Positions 53,901 through 63,860 of a DNA stretch of 64,000 bases are shown here, one piece after another. Numbering within the stretch: the stretch's first letter is position 1; every line of letters starts with the position of its first letter. The translations under genes were made by a program, and so were the position numbers. Origin of the DNA: Macrostomum hystrix (taxonomy: Eukaryota; Platyhelminthes; Macrostomidae). The stretch is from the NCBI GenBank assembly GCA_950097015.1, contig CATNEN010000014.1:434001-498000 (forward strand), written 5' to 3'. Under the pieces are notes generated by a model that did no database searches, was not told the DNA's origin, and was given only the letters and a program-made list of their open reading frames with translations.

Positions 53901-56264
53901 TCAACAACCTCGCGACGGTACACTAGGCCTTGCGAGAAGAGATTGCCTGTGCCAGCCGGGCCACTCACTTGCGGCAGGGCGACGAGCATGGGCAACTGCC
54001 ACGTGTTGTAGTTGGTCGTATCGATGATGTTGCCCGAGTCCACCAGGATGGCACGCGGCACGTGCCGCTTCATTTCTATATTGTTGAAATACACATCAAT
54101 ATACTGCAGTTGCAAGTAGCTGTTGCCGTTGTATACGCCCTGGTGGTCGACTCCATGCTCGGTTCGAATGTAGTCCCAGAACTTTTTGTGTCGGATATTA
54201 GGAAGTAAGATGTTTGCTATTGAGTTTTAACTGCTAAAATAGAATAAACTGCTATTGACGATGATAAAAAGTGATCTAAAAACATATGTTTACTCCCTCT
54301 ATCTTCTAATACGCCAGCTCACCTGATTTCCCAGTTTAATTCCTGCACCACCAACTTGCACTGTGATAATTTCTCTCATAGCTTTACTGAGTGTCGAAAT
54401 TCACCTCTTCTCGGGTTTTCTAAGAGCGTAGCTTTATTTTCTTTGAGAGCTGCGTGATTCACCGTTGCTGTAGTTGTCTATGGCCATTTCTTCGAGAAGG
54501 GAATTCTAGTGTACTTCATAGATACTAAAATAACTTATTTAGTATCTATAATTTAGTTATTTTAGTATCTATGGTGTACTTAGATGTCTTTTTTGAGACC
54601 AGCTCTGATGCAAAGTAAAAAAGTAAAGCACTACGCCCGCTTCGATAACCACTTTGATAGCAGCAGAGCCTGTACTGGTTGTGTGCAAATATCTGCAGCT
54701 CTATTGAAATATTCCTTGATTTCAATTGAACTTCCAGAGAAGTACTGGTTCCAGTGTCTTGGGATTATAAGCAATGCGCCTGTGCGCCAATGCGCCGGCA
54801 GTTTCCGTGCAAAACATGGTTGTTTTGAAGTGGAGTAGAGTGGAGTGGAGTGCAGTGTAGTGGAGTGGAGTGGAGTGTAGTGGAGTGTAGTGGAGTGGAG
54901 TGGAGTAGGATCGTGGCTTGATTGAAGTGGAGCAAATTATGACTAGCATGGGGTTGTGTTTCAACAGGTCCTGAATGTTATCATGCTTCTTGTAATCCTG
55001 GATTCCAGACTTCACTGATGTCAGCAGCCGTCGTGTGCCTCATTATGGTCTCCATGGCAGTCAGAGTTTCTGCGTACGCACCTCTAGCGTATGTTCCAAT
55101 TCAGCATGCAGCGTGCCTATGTTGTTGTGCATTTTTAACGCATATGATTGTATTTAGATATTCTACGGAACTACATTTTATTCACTTAAAGATGATGCAG
55201 CTTGCTTAACTCCTGATTGGGATTTCCAATGGAGGCTATTAAATCGCCTTCCAGAACTCCGGTGGACTTTCAGTGGACCTTTGCTAACGATAGAGTTCCC
55301 CAGGCAGTATGCATCATGGCAGCCGGTGAGTCTGCACTGACATTCTAAGATTTCAGAGAATTCGTCAAAGAAAATGTCGGCTCTTGTTATACTCCGCAGC
55401 CTTCATGTGCCAGCACAGCACCCACCTGTGCTTCCACTCGCTGCAGCGCCGGAGCCTCTCCCGCTGGTCGCTGGTCTCCCACGCGGCAGTCGGCAGCTGC
55501 CTACTGGCCCTGGGCCTATTTGGCAGCCTCGGTTACGCCACCTTCGCATCCGCGATTCGACCCGACGTGTTGGAGAACTACTGCAGCTGGGATGACCTCA
55601 TCAACTTCTCAAGGCTGCTGTTCGCCGCCTCGCTGGTGCTCACCTTCCCCGTGGACTGCTTCGTGGCCAGAGAAGTGGTGGAAAACTTTCTTTATCAGCG
55701 GACCGGCTCCCCTCTCTGGCGTCACGTGACCATCACCAGCACTATCGTCGGATGCGCGCTTGCTGTCTCCATGGCAACGCCCTGCCTCAGCATCGTGCTA
55801 CAGTTAAACGTGAGTGGCTTAGAGGATTCACATGAGGTGGTCAACACGTATTAAGCTACAGCAACTACTTATTTGAGAAGTAAAAAGAGCCAAAATTGAG
55901 TCTGCACCTGTCAGAAAAGCTGTTCCAGAGCTAAAAAGCTGAGGTGGAACAGGAGCGCTTCTTTCGTTCTCCACAGGGTATCCTGACGGCAGCGCCACTG
56001 GCCTTTATCCTTCCGCCGCTGTGTGTGCTGAGACTGCAGGACGACCGCTTCTGTCGTCTGGCCAACCTGCCGCTGCTGGCTACTGCCGCCTTCGGCTGTC
56101 TCACCGCTGCTGCCGGTCTTGTCGCGACAGTTGCCGACTTGTGGAACGGTGTTGGAATCGGCAGCTCCGCCATGGCCTGCTTCAGACACCGTGCTGGTGA
56201 CGCGGCTGCAATCGCGGCCTATTGCTCAACCGCAGGCAACAACAGCATAGGACCCGTCGGCTGA
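47982..56264 (+). CDS. SLC38A11: SLC38-family amino acid transporter, SLC38A11-like, 9 exons
   Basis: Coding exons 47982..48120, 49692..49825, 49904..49979, 50051..50116, 50719..50828, 55009..55088, 55255..55325, 55400..55809 and 55977..56264 join in frame to about 457 residues (human SLC38A11 is about 400). It is a multi-pass APC-fold transporter, presumably for amino acids with sodium. Hallmarks in order: AVNVINSVIGSGIVGIPYAL (TM1), VTDYSIHLIVTGGALS, AIYPFISMVGYNVMIGDS, FVCLPLSLYRNISKLSK, SLMSAAVVCLIMV, FANDRVPQAVCIMAAAFMCQ, YATFASAIRPDVLENYCSWD, LVLTFPVDCFVAREVVENF and GILTAAPLAFILPPLCVLRL. Exon 5 start is set by phase (acceptor CCGCAG/CC). The start ATG is 48 nt after a strong acceptor (TGCTGCTACAG); an upstream in-frame exon is possible. 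Intron 5 (4.2 kb) encloses the tubulin gene on the other strand. The C-terminal tail is longer than in human. Confidence 0.9.
48205..48350. repeat. 43 bp triple repeat in SLC38A11 intron 1
   Basis: Three units of CTGTCAGCACTTCGATCTCT followed by CCATGCAGCCTCTGCAGCCTCCT. Confidence 0.85.
49030..49515. repeat. ~42 bp minisatellite in SLC38A11 intron 1
   Basis: About 11 diverged units of GTGTCAGGTAGTTAATTCCA followed by GGTAGTTCATGCCATCTAATTA. This array is more degenerate than the others in the window, so probably older. Confidence 0.92.
50265..50495. repeat. Imperfect repeats in SLC38A11 intron 4
   Basis: Three copies of GTACCAGAATTAGCTGGGAA with flanking AGTAAAACGG and AGCAAT, spaced 75-110 bp. 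Confidence 0.8.
50948..52446. repeat. 60 bp minisatellite in SLC38A11 intron 5
   Basis: About 25 units of GCATTGATACCCAACGTGTC, then TTTATTGGCTACCCAAATGAAGTTTGTGAGGAGAGCACGC. Units differ at CCAAATG/CCAATTG, GCATTG/GCGTTG and CTACCC/CTTCCC. A 240-bp block (51841-52080) is repeated next to itself (52081-52320), and a GAGGTAGCAC variant recurs exactly 300 bp apart (51361, 51661). All six frames are partly open because 60 is divisible by three. Confidence 0.97.
52782..54379 (-). CDS. Highly divergent beta-tubulin, nested in SLC38A11 intron 5
   Basis: Exons 54379..54323, 54181..53375 and 53225..52782 join in phase 0 to 435 residues, against ~445 for beta-tubulin. Beta-type landmarks: MREI start, YLQLQYIDVYFNN, HVPRAILVD, IGGGSGSGL (tubulin signature, GGGTGSG in the family), STVEPYNAVLSV, FPGQ...VPFPRLHFL, ARYLTCAALFRGRLSM, VCDIPAPGF and AFMHWYEGIT. 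Residues of the nucleotide pocket are changed: the T1 block is GGAGIKLG instead of GQCGNQIG, the EPG of the T3 loop region reads SGN, and GNNWAKGH is replaced. The acidic Glu-rich tail is missing; the end is SGAEEQW. It may be a specialised or pseudo-GTPase tubulin. Introns are 141 and 149 bp. Exon 2 acceptor (AAAAAG/TTC) is weak. ATG lies 7 nt after ACTCAG. Confidence 0.88.
54517..54573. repeat. Perfect 18 bp hairpin upstream of the tubulin gene
   Basis: CATAGATACTAAAATAAC (54517-54534) pairs perfectly with GTTATTTTAGTATCTATG (54556-54573) across a 21-nt loop that itself contains a further TAGTATCTAT. It lies 140 bp upstream of the tubulin ATG, within SLC38A11 intron 5. Confidence 0.85.
54836..54908. 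repeat. AGTGG pentanucleotide microsatellite
   Basis: About 14 units of GTGGA/GTGTA/GTGCA in SLC38A11 intron 5, 100 bp before exon 6. Confidence 0.9.
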
Positions 56265-57069
56265 CAATGTGGCCTGCTCGCAGCTTCCTCGGCATCCGCT
56301 GACGTGCCAATGTCTCGCAGTTGTGCTCGCAGTTCATAGTAGTGGACTTGACATCTGTCGAGTTCATATTGACTGTCAGATTTTGAAAATATTGAACTGC
56401 TTAACCTCTAAAATATTATGGAGATTCGAGGGAGCTGTGATCTCCTTGCGGGCATCACCTTAACACAGGTATATGTGATGTATAGCTATCGCCATAGCTA
56501 TTACTTGACTAAAATGTTGCTCCCTTATCGCAAAATACAGCAAGGTGGATTCAAAATGACAAAGGTCCAGCTTCTTTAAATGTCCTTGTATTTACATTTT
56601 TGCCCGCAATTACAAGTGTTTAATTCTGAATTCATAGGAAAAGAGTCAGGTAATTTTGTAATTATGAATGCAAACTCCACGGTGGTGCAATTATGGAGCA
56701 ATGTGCAAAGGTCTGCAGTTAATTGATATCTGAAAAAATTAGGGCAAATAATTTGTCTTCAAAGGTATGGATATAATGAGGCAGGTCCATTTTTAATATC
56801 GTATAAATCCGAAACCAAATTGCCGCCAAAACAGACATTATTATTCAGTGCTTTTTTAACTGTTCTGTGTTCCCGGCTTTTCCGGATGCGGGGTATAAAT
56901 ATAGTTGCCCGCAGAGGCCAAAAATCAGACGCAAAGTTTTGGCTGCAGGCCACACCCAAATCGTAATAGCAGTGGAATAGATCAGATTGGAATTGAGTTC
57001 TGTGTTGATTATTTCCCAGTGTAATAAAATGGATGTCCTAGCTGGAGCGTGAGGAATTAAAGCTAGCGA
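56265..57069. other. Spacer after SLC38A11, no gene seen
   Basis: AT-rich sequence holding the presumed SLC38A11 3' UTR. No clear polyadenylation signal or coding frame was identified. Confidence 0.5.
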
Positions 57070-57273
57070 CTATTCACTTTTCACCGGGGTCGGTGTTCTA
57101 CCAATCGGTTCAATAGCAGCAGGGAAAATCTGAAAATAATTAAATTGCGTTAGAGACTGGGGTAGCGAGCGAAGCGAATAGATAAGCGATGAGACCCGCG
57201 TGTCGTCCTCCGGCCCGGCGAAACTCCCAATGAAAAAAGAATAACACAGTATGAGCACGAAGACTCGAATCAT
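57070..57273 (-). CDS. Candidate small secreted peptide, 67 residues
   Basis: From ATG 57273 to TAG 57070. Residues 1-19 (MIRVFVLILCYSFFIGSFA) are a textbook signal peptide, with cleavage expected before GPEDD. The remaining 48 residues (RVSSLIYSLRSLPQSLTQF and ending RTPTPVKSE) have no cysteine and no dibasic site, so it is not an obvious neuropeptide precursor. A TTATTTTCAG acceptor-like site inside the frame means part of it could be intron. Not GC-rich like the proven host genes. No family recognised; may be chance. Confidence 0.35.
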   Translation of the reverse strand: MIRVFVLILCYSFFIGSFAGPEDDTRVSSLIYSLRSLPQSLTQFNYFQIFPAAIEPIGRTPTPVKSE

Positions 57274-57604
57274 TTGATTGGGAGTGATTTAGTATATTTT
57301 TGTGACTCGCCGACTCCAGATAAGAATAGGAATTGATTTGACTCTCGTTTACTTGCTCAACTTGATTCAAAAGTTACACTGACAGAATGAGGATATTCGC
57401 ACAGAAAGCAATTATAGCGCGCTCTGCACAGTGAAAAGCTATGCAGAGCTATGAAAAACTATGAAAAGCTATATATAACAATTTTATTTAAACTGGCCTA
57501 ATCCACGCCCTACTCTTCCCGAGAGGCTCCGGTTGTCTCTGCTTTCTGCGCTGCCCCGAAAGATCCTATCAGTTGGCACTCCTTCTGCCTGACGGCGGAG
57601 TCGT

Positions 57605-57668
57605 CTATGGACTGGGGGGACGCCACACCCACCTTCAATTATTATTACTATTATTATTATTATTACCT
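57605..57668 (-). mobile_element. SINE tail fragment with ATT microsatellite
   Basis: The ~36-bp segment TGGACTGGGGGGACGCCACA through CCCACCTTCAATTAT is shared with 59020-59055, the 3' end of the SINE below, and is followed by an ATT/TTA run. Going on through 57815-57900 there is a tRNA A-box-like sequence (TAGCCCAGGGG) on the plus strand, which may be another, degraded SINE head. Confidence 0.55.
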
Positions 57669-57669
57669 T

Positions 57670-59015
57670 CACCTCCGAAGAAAGCACGTACTGACTTCGA
57701 CAACAAGCGCCTATATCTAGACTACCCCCTAGCGACCGCCGTTCTGAGCCCCGGGATTGCTTCTTGCCGAGGGTCGACAGCTATAGTGAGGCCGGGTCGT
57801 TCGCTGATTGGCCGAGACTGTAGCCCAGGGGTAGCGCTCGCGGGGTGGTGGGCGTCCGCTCCCTCGGCTCGTCCGCCCGCCCCGGCTTGGTGTGGGTGAC
57901 TTTTAGCTAAAAAAACAAAAAAATACACAATAAGCACTGAATAATAACACTGGGAGATAGAAGGACAAACAAGCTGACACTACACCAGAGTTAAAGGATG
58001 ATTTGACAAAGTCATATGCTAGAGTCACATTGAATAAAGAAAGGAAGGTTAACAATCATACCGAAGCAAGGGATAAATTCCAGATAAGAAGAAAGGAAAT
58101 TTCAGAGTTAGTTTTTATACGCGTGGAGACTGTGAAATTTTGATCCATTGAAAGTCTGAACGGACTGGTTAGATTGCCAATGGTTAGAGAATTATAATTG
58201 GAGTGTCTTGCCGCTCGGACACAGTCAGTATACGCTACCTGGAGAAAACAAAAAGTAAATTGTTTCAGGCAATTTACTCATGTTACATAAAAATAGTATT
58301 AATTAATATGAGCATTTTGGGCATAGGGAACAAATACGTATACATGCATATGCATATGCATATATTATATATATTAGAAAGAGGTAGTTTATAAAGAAAG
58401 AGGCCTCCCACATAATATCAAACGAAACTTATATCATTAAAGCTTTATGGACCTTTACCTTAATTTAGGAGCCGAGAGAACTTGAGAAATTGAGAAATAA
58501 AACAAAACTTGATGTAACTTGCGAAAACTGATTATTATTAAACAGTCCAATCACTCTGTATCAATAAATTGAAACTTTAATTATAAAAAAAATTGTTGTA
58601 ATTAAAGCTGAGTATTTTTATTACTTAACGTTTCTAATTGATGGGTGGTTTCTAATTTTATAAGCTACTTAAATTTTATAAGCTACTTATAAAAGCTTTT
58701 TTTAGCTTAGCCATTGGCACAGGCCGTTTAGTAAGCACATCATTTTAATTCATGATGTTATGGCTGCATATCTTTTTCATCCCTTGTAAAATAACTTTTG
58801 CGATATTATTTCAATAAGTCACCACAAACTATATTATTCTGTCTACCTACATACTCAGGCGGCGAAGGCGTCTATTCTAAGCTGAAATAGCTGTTTGAAT
58901 GTTAATTTTGTTTTGTTTTGTTTTATTACACCTGCCCCAATTGGGTCAGCTGTTCAGCCGACAGCACAGCCGCAGCTATTGCGCGGCGCATCTGAAGGCT
59001 GCATACAGCTGTTCA
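57670..59015. other. AT-rich spacer, no gene seen
   Basis: Contains only degraded repeats and a TGCATA run (58341-58362). No supported gene. Confidence 0.5.
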
Positions 59016-59018
59016 GTC

Positions 59019-59224
59019 CATGGACTGGGGGAACGCCACACCCACCTTCAATTATACCAGCTAATGCTGGTAGCCTGGTACCTATTTAACAGCTAGGTCA
59101 ACTGAAGCAATGCAGAGTTAAGTGTCTTGCAAAAGGGCGCAAATTGTTCCAGTGGAGTCGGGAATCGAACCCCTGACCTTCAAGTCGTGAGTCCAAGGCC
59201 CTAACCACTAGGCTACAAACTCTT
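59019..59224 (-). mobile_element. tRNA-derived SINE
   Basis: On the minus strand the 5' end reads as a tRNA-like head: A box within GTAGCCTAGTGGTTAGGGC and B box GGTTCGATTCC, with no matching acceptor stem, so it is not a working tRNA gene. The body contains TTTGCGCCCTTTTGCAAGAC and CACTTAACTCTGC, resembling the conserved central part of V-SINE/Deu-type SINEs (GCGCCCTTGAGCAAGGCACTTAAC type, from memory). The 3' end shares a segment with 57605-57645. A polymerase III promoter is implied. Confidence 0.75.
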
Positions 59225-59225
59225 T

Positions 59226-61420
59226 TTAATGCTAATGACAATGTAGGGCCAAGTTCCCCAATCATACATTCGCAACCTCCCAAATCTTAGCCGGCTGTGC
59301 AACTTAGTTTTTGCTCTATTTACCACTTAGTTTGCTCTCATTTGTGACTTAGTTTGTTTCATTGCTCTATTTACGACTTAGTTTGCTCTCATTTGCTCTC
59401 TTTTTCTCTCCCCTTTTTCCTTTTCTTCACGTCTTTCTTTTTTGTCCCTTGGTCCCCCCTTTGATTTTTTTGTGCTTGGTTGATTGGTTTTTGCAACTTA
59501 GGCCTACCTTGTTTGGCCCTCGTTTCACCCAGCCGGGTCGGCCGGGTGTTGCGTATGTATGTCCCCAATAGACAATTTATAATGAAAATTTATAACTAGG
59601 CCTAAGCCACCTAAAGCAGATTTTTATTCATTGCACAGCTATGTAATAACTATCAACTATCCAGTTTTGAATAGGGCCTAATTAAATTAATTTTTGTACC
59701 TGACATGTAAATGACTAGGCCATGTTTTTACATGCTATTAAATCTGAACCATATATTATGCCCACTTATTTTCCCTATTGTTTTAAGTGTTATTTAGGTA
59801 GATGGCATCTGGCAAAGTTTTGTTTGCTATCATGGTGCATTATTGGTCATTGGTGCAGTCAATAGATCATGATACTGAAACTTGACTCATTTTGTGCTAT
59901 AACTGCTATAGTGTTTAGGCCTACAGTGGTCAGTGTAATCCCAAGTAGCATGTAACTGGAAGAAGTCAATAGCAAATGAAAAATCATCAGATTGATCAAA
60001 ATTCGTTAAGTGCAATGACATTGTCCATGCCACCTTATAATTTCAAAATTGCCATGACAGCCTATCCACATCACCATGTTCAGAATCAGAGGATTAGGCC
60101 TACTTTAGCACGCTGTGTACACTAGTTGAAAAATTATTCCAATAGGCTTATTTTACATAGATTCAGGTCATTTTTTCTACTACTATTTTTTCTAATGGAT
60201 AATTTATCAACTAATAGGTTGTCCAAAAATATTTAGATTCCTGGTCACATTGGCAAAATATGCATTTATTTATTGCTCATTTTGTCCAATAAAATATTAT
60301 AAAAGAGAATTTTTCTGGTATTGCAATTAAAACTTAATTAAAAGTTGTTACCAAGGTACACACCTTTATAATTGCTTTTATATGCGAAACAATTATACAC
60401 AGTCCTTAGGGTACATACCTAGATTACCTATCTAGGTGCATCTGGGGCAGGGAAACACGCTTAGCTAAAAACTAGCAATTTTTTACAAATTTGTTGTTCC
60501 CATCCAAGTTAGGACTTAGGAGTCTAAGAATTAGTCTTAGTCTAAGTCTTAGTCTGGGCTTCTTAAACTTTAATTCTAAAAAATGACTTTATGTTTTCCT
60601 ATTGACTTGAAACTTCACCCACTGTCTTGGGTTGTCTTTGAGTCTGCCTGTAGGATGTAGCTTTAAAAATGTACAAGTTTGCTTATAGTTTTTATGAAAA
60701 AGAAAATTTAAATTTTGTCTTGATTTACCTTCCTTTATTAGCAATAAGAGCTTTATTGCAAGGATTTAGTTGTTGCTGTCATTAGTCACCATTGTCAGGG
60801 TGACTGATTCAGATAATATTTGGGTGCCCAAAAAGTCTTTAAGCATTAGGCTCACCCTATAATAAATAGTATTAATTTCAATAGGTCCCCATGTCTCTTA
60901 TTATTCAGTTAAATCCTATTTATTATTCACAGAAAGTTTACCTGATCCAAAACCACATGGTCCCACTTTGTGTGATGTTCCTATGTATTAGGTATTAGGG
61001 TCTTTGTAAAAGCCTGTTGGCTAAATGCCATCCAATTATAAATATGAGTAATTGTCAATGGGTCCCCTACACTCTATTGAAGTTTGATCAGGACTATTTA
61101 TTCTCCCAAGTTCTCTCCAAAACACCCAACAAAAATTTTCTTAAAAAGAGTGTAGGGGACAACTGGTTTTCTTTTTTGCACTCAGCACCCCCAAAAGACA
61201 GACATAGAACTACCTAAGTCCTAAATTATCCTATTGTCATATTATACTCGTCAATGTTTGTTTTTCAAGCAAGGCTTTCTCAAGATTATTTATGCGCTAG
61301 CCGAACTTGACGAAATAATTAGTATAGCTAACTTTTAAGTTCTTGTTTAGGCGAATAAAAAACCAGATGGCAATGTGTAATTTGCTTTCAAAATGGCCTA
61401 AAAGAGTTCTGTTTTTGTGT
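59226..61420. other. AT-rich spacer upstream of the GPCR gene
   Basis: About 2.2 kb with a pyrimidine-rich stretch (59380-59470) and no convincing coding frame, RNA gene or array. The GPCR promoter and 5' exon, if any, should be here. Confidence 0.5.
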
Positions 61421-61432
61421 TCGGCAGACTTC

Positions 61433-63738
61433 ATGAGCATCAGCCTAGCAGCGGCTGCTGCCAATGCAACCGCTGAGCCTTCGCCATTCACGGCGACTGA
61501 AGATCCTGGAGGGGTCAGTGGCATGCCGCTGTCGAACTTCAGCACCAGCTCACCATCGCTGCTGGATTCAATGGGTGCGGTAGTCGGCCGCAGCTTCGTG
61601 CTGGCCATGCTGATGGCGGCCTCCTGCTGCACCAATGTTCTGCTTATTGTTGTCTTGCAGTACAGCCGCACCCTACGGCGGCGCTCAGTCTACCGCCTCA
61701 TCTGCAATGTGTGCGTGGTAAACGGCTTGGACACCCTGCTGAACTGCACTGTGGCCTTGGGCGCCTCCATCGCCAATGGCTGGCCCCACCCCGACTGGGC
61801 CTGCCGCATGAGCGCCTTTGCCGTGTCCATGGTTGACCACCTGTGGCTATTTAGCCTTCTGCTGCTGGCATCGGACCGGCTGTGGGCTCTGCGCGATCTG
61901 GACAGCTACAGGCGCAGATTCCGTGTGGCGCCCGTCAGCCTGGCCGCATTCTCAATGTGGGCTGCGGCGCTAGCGCTTGCCCTGCCGCCCGCCGCCGCAC
62001 CGCTGACTGTGCCCAGCTCCTTTGTAGCTGGCCGCTTCGTGTGCGGTGTCGGTCCGGCCGCGCCGCTGGCCTACGTGGTGAGCTGCCTTTGTTTTGGCTT
62101 CCTAGTGCCCTTCGCCAGCCTGTGCTCTGTCTATGTGGCGATTGTCACCATTGGCGCCAAGGAGAGCGAGCGGCGCGGCGCCATGCAGAGCTCTACCGGC
62201 TACAGCCAGGACCGCGTGGCTGTGCCTCAGGTTAGCAGAAAGCTAATAAGCCATTTTCCTCTCTTAGTTTAGCCAGATCTGAAAAAAGTTTGCCTCCGCA
62301 ATCTTATAACCCACCAATTTGAATGCCATATCTGCCCAAACTGCAGACTTGGTCAGACTTAAACCTAGCCAAGATGACTGGCGGCCTGCTCGCAGCATGG
62401 ATCCTCCTGGCCGGGCCCTACACTGTGGCAATCAGCATCGACCGGATCAAAAACTCTCTGGAGCTGCGCGACACTCTCAACAGGCTGCGCGACTCCACGG
62501 ACCCCACAGTCGAGACCGTCCTGTTCTGGCTGCGCGTCGCCTTCGGCACCGCCTGTCCCTGTCTGGTGCTGGCTGTGCGGCCCGATGTGCGCAGGAAGCT
62601 CGGCCACCTCGTCATCTGCAAGACGCCCAAGTCAAGCAATCACGTAACTGACGGGCCTCGCCTACTGCCCGGCGGTGGCGTCGGAGGTGAATTGAACGGT
62701 TTCCATACAGACGTGAATGCGACTGGTACTGACTCGGCTCGGACTGGCGACGCGGCCCTGACGACTTTGTCGGACCAGGCTGCTGATGCTGTGTCCCCGG
62801 CAGATGCCAGTGATGACCAACTCGCTGCTGAGACGGACCTTGCTGAGCCCGGTGAGACGCTGCGGGTGCCTGTTCTTTTCGCTACCGACCGAGGCCTGCA
62901 CATGGAGGTGAGCTATGCATCTCAGTAGTTATAAATTATATTTTGTGCTAAAATTATATTGACTTGACCACAAGAACATACGCCACTTCAGAATGGCTAC
63001 CCGCCTGTCGTTTGCGACGTCGCCGACTCTGTGGTAGATATTCGTCAGACAGCGTTATCAGCGCATGAGAAGCAGCAACAGCAGCAGGTCAGTGCGGTGA
63101 CCAGTGATCACAGTGGCGACGAGGCAGAGCCCGCTGCCGATGCGACCAGCGACTACGAGTCAGCTTCGAGGCAGCAGCGGCAGCCGGATGAGTCGCAGAG
63201 GCCAAGGCGAAAGAAGAGCGGCGGCATTCAGGAGCCGTCAGAGCAGAAGCAGAAGAAAAAGCGAAAGAAAAAAGGTGCTGCTGCAGTTGTTGAGGCCGAG
63301 GCGCCCGCTGCAGACTCTAGCTTCAACAGCCAGTCCGGGCTGCTGCTCGCCACAAGTGAACTCCCCGACGCTCCTGGCGGTGACGCCACGGCATCCACTG
63401 CAAAGCGGCGGCCGCGCAGGGTGCGCCAGAACTCTGTAGAGCCGCCACCGCCGCCACAGCAGCAGCAACAGCAGCAGTTGCAGGCTCTTCCCCCGTGCAT
63501 CACAAAGTCGCCAGTCCGGCCGAAACCGCGCTCTGATTTGCCCGAGGCTGCCGGAGATGACTTGTCGACTCCCAGGGAAGAAGCCACAGAAATGACGGTG
63601 CTGCCCACTTCGCGGCTGCCTCCGCCGCAGCCGGAGCCGCCTCTGAAGAAAAAGCGGAAGCGGAGAGCGTCTCGACCGCTGCCGTTGATGCCTCAGCCTG
63701 TGCAGGACAATAGCGGCTTCATTGCTGGTGACGCTTGA
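61433..63738 (+). CDS. Orphan class A (rhodopsin-like) GPCR with long basic tail, 3 exons
   Basis: Exons 61433..62230, 62347..62907 and 62992..63738 join in phase 0 to about 701 residues. The ATG is 5 nt after a good acceptor (TTTTTGTGTTCGGCAG). The extracellular N-terminus has NAT and NFS glycosylation sites. TM1 is SFVLAMLMAASCCTNVLLIV; the first extracellular loop has the Trp and Cys of GWPHPDWACRMSAF; TM3 ends LLLASDRLWAL, so DRY is DRL. TM5 is CFGFLVPFASLCSVYVAIV, TM6 GGLLAAWILLAGPYTVAISI, and TM7 VLFWLRVAFGTACPCLVLAV, lacking the NPxxY motif. Helix 8 is RPDVRRKLGHLV. The cytoplasmic tail is about 330 residues, with acidic, poly-Gln and Lys-rich segments (KQKKKRKKKG, KKKRKRRASR). Family not recognised beyond class A. 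A polyadenylation signal AATAAA is at about 63885. Confidence 0.85.
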
Positions 63739-63860
63739 CTCTTCATTGGGTCTGACTATTCCCGTTGCCTGCTGCTGGCGGTCAGCTTTTGTACACCAAG
63801 AGAAAAAGGAAGTTTTCAGCTAATGAGATCAGAATATTCTTCTGTAGGGGCTGAACCGAC

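Noticed and set aside
59155-59224. A functional tRNA gene on the minus strand
   Set aside because: A and B boxes are present but the ends do not form an acceptor stem, and SINE body sequence follows directly.
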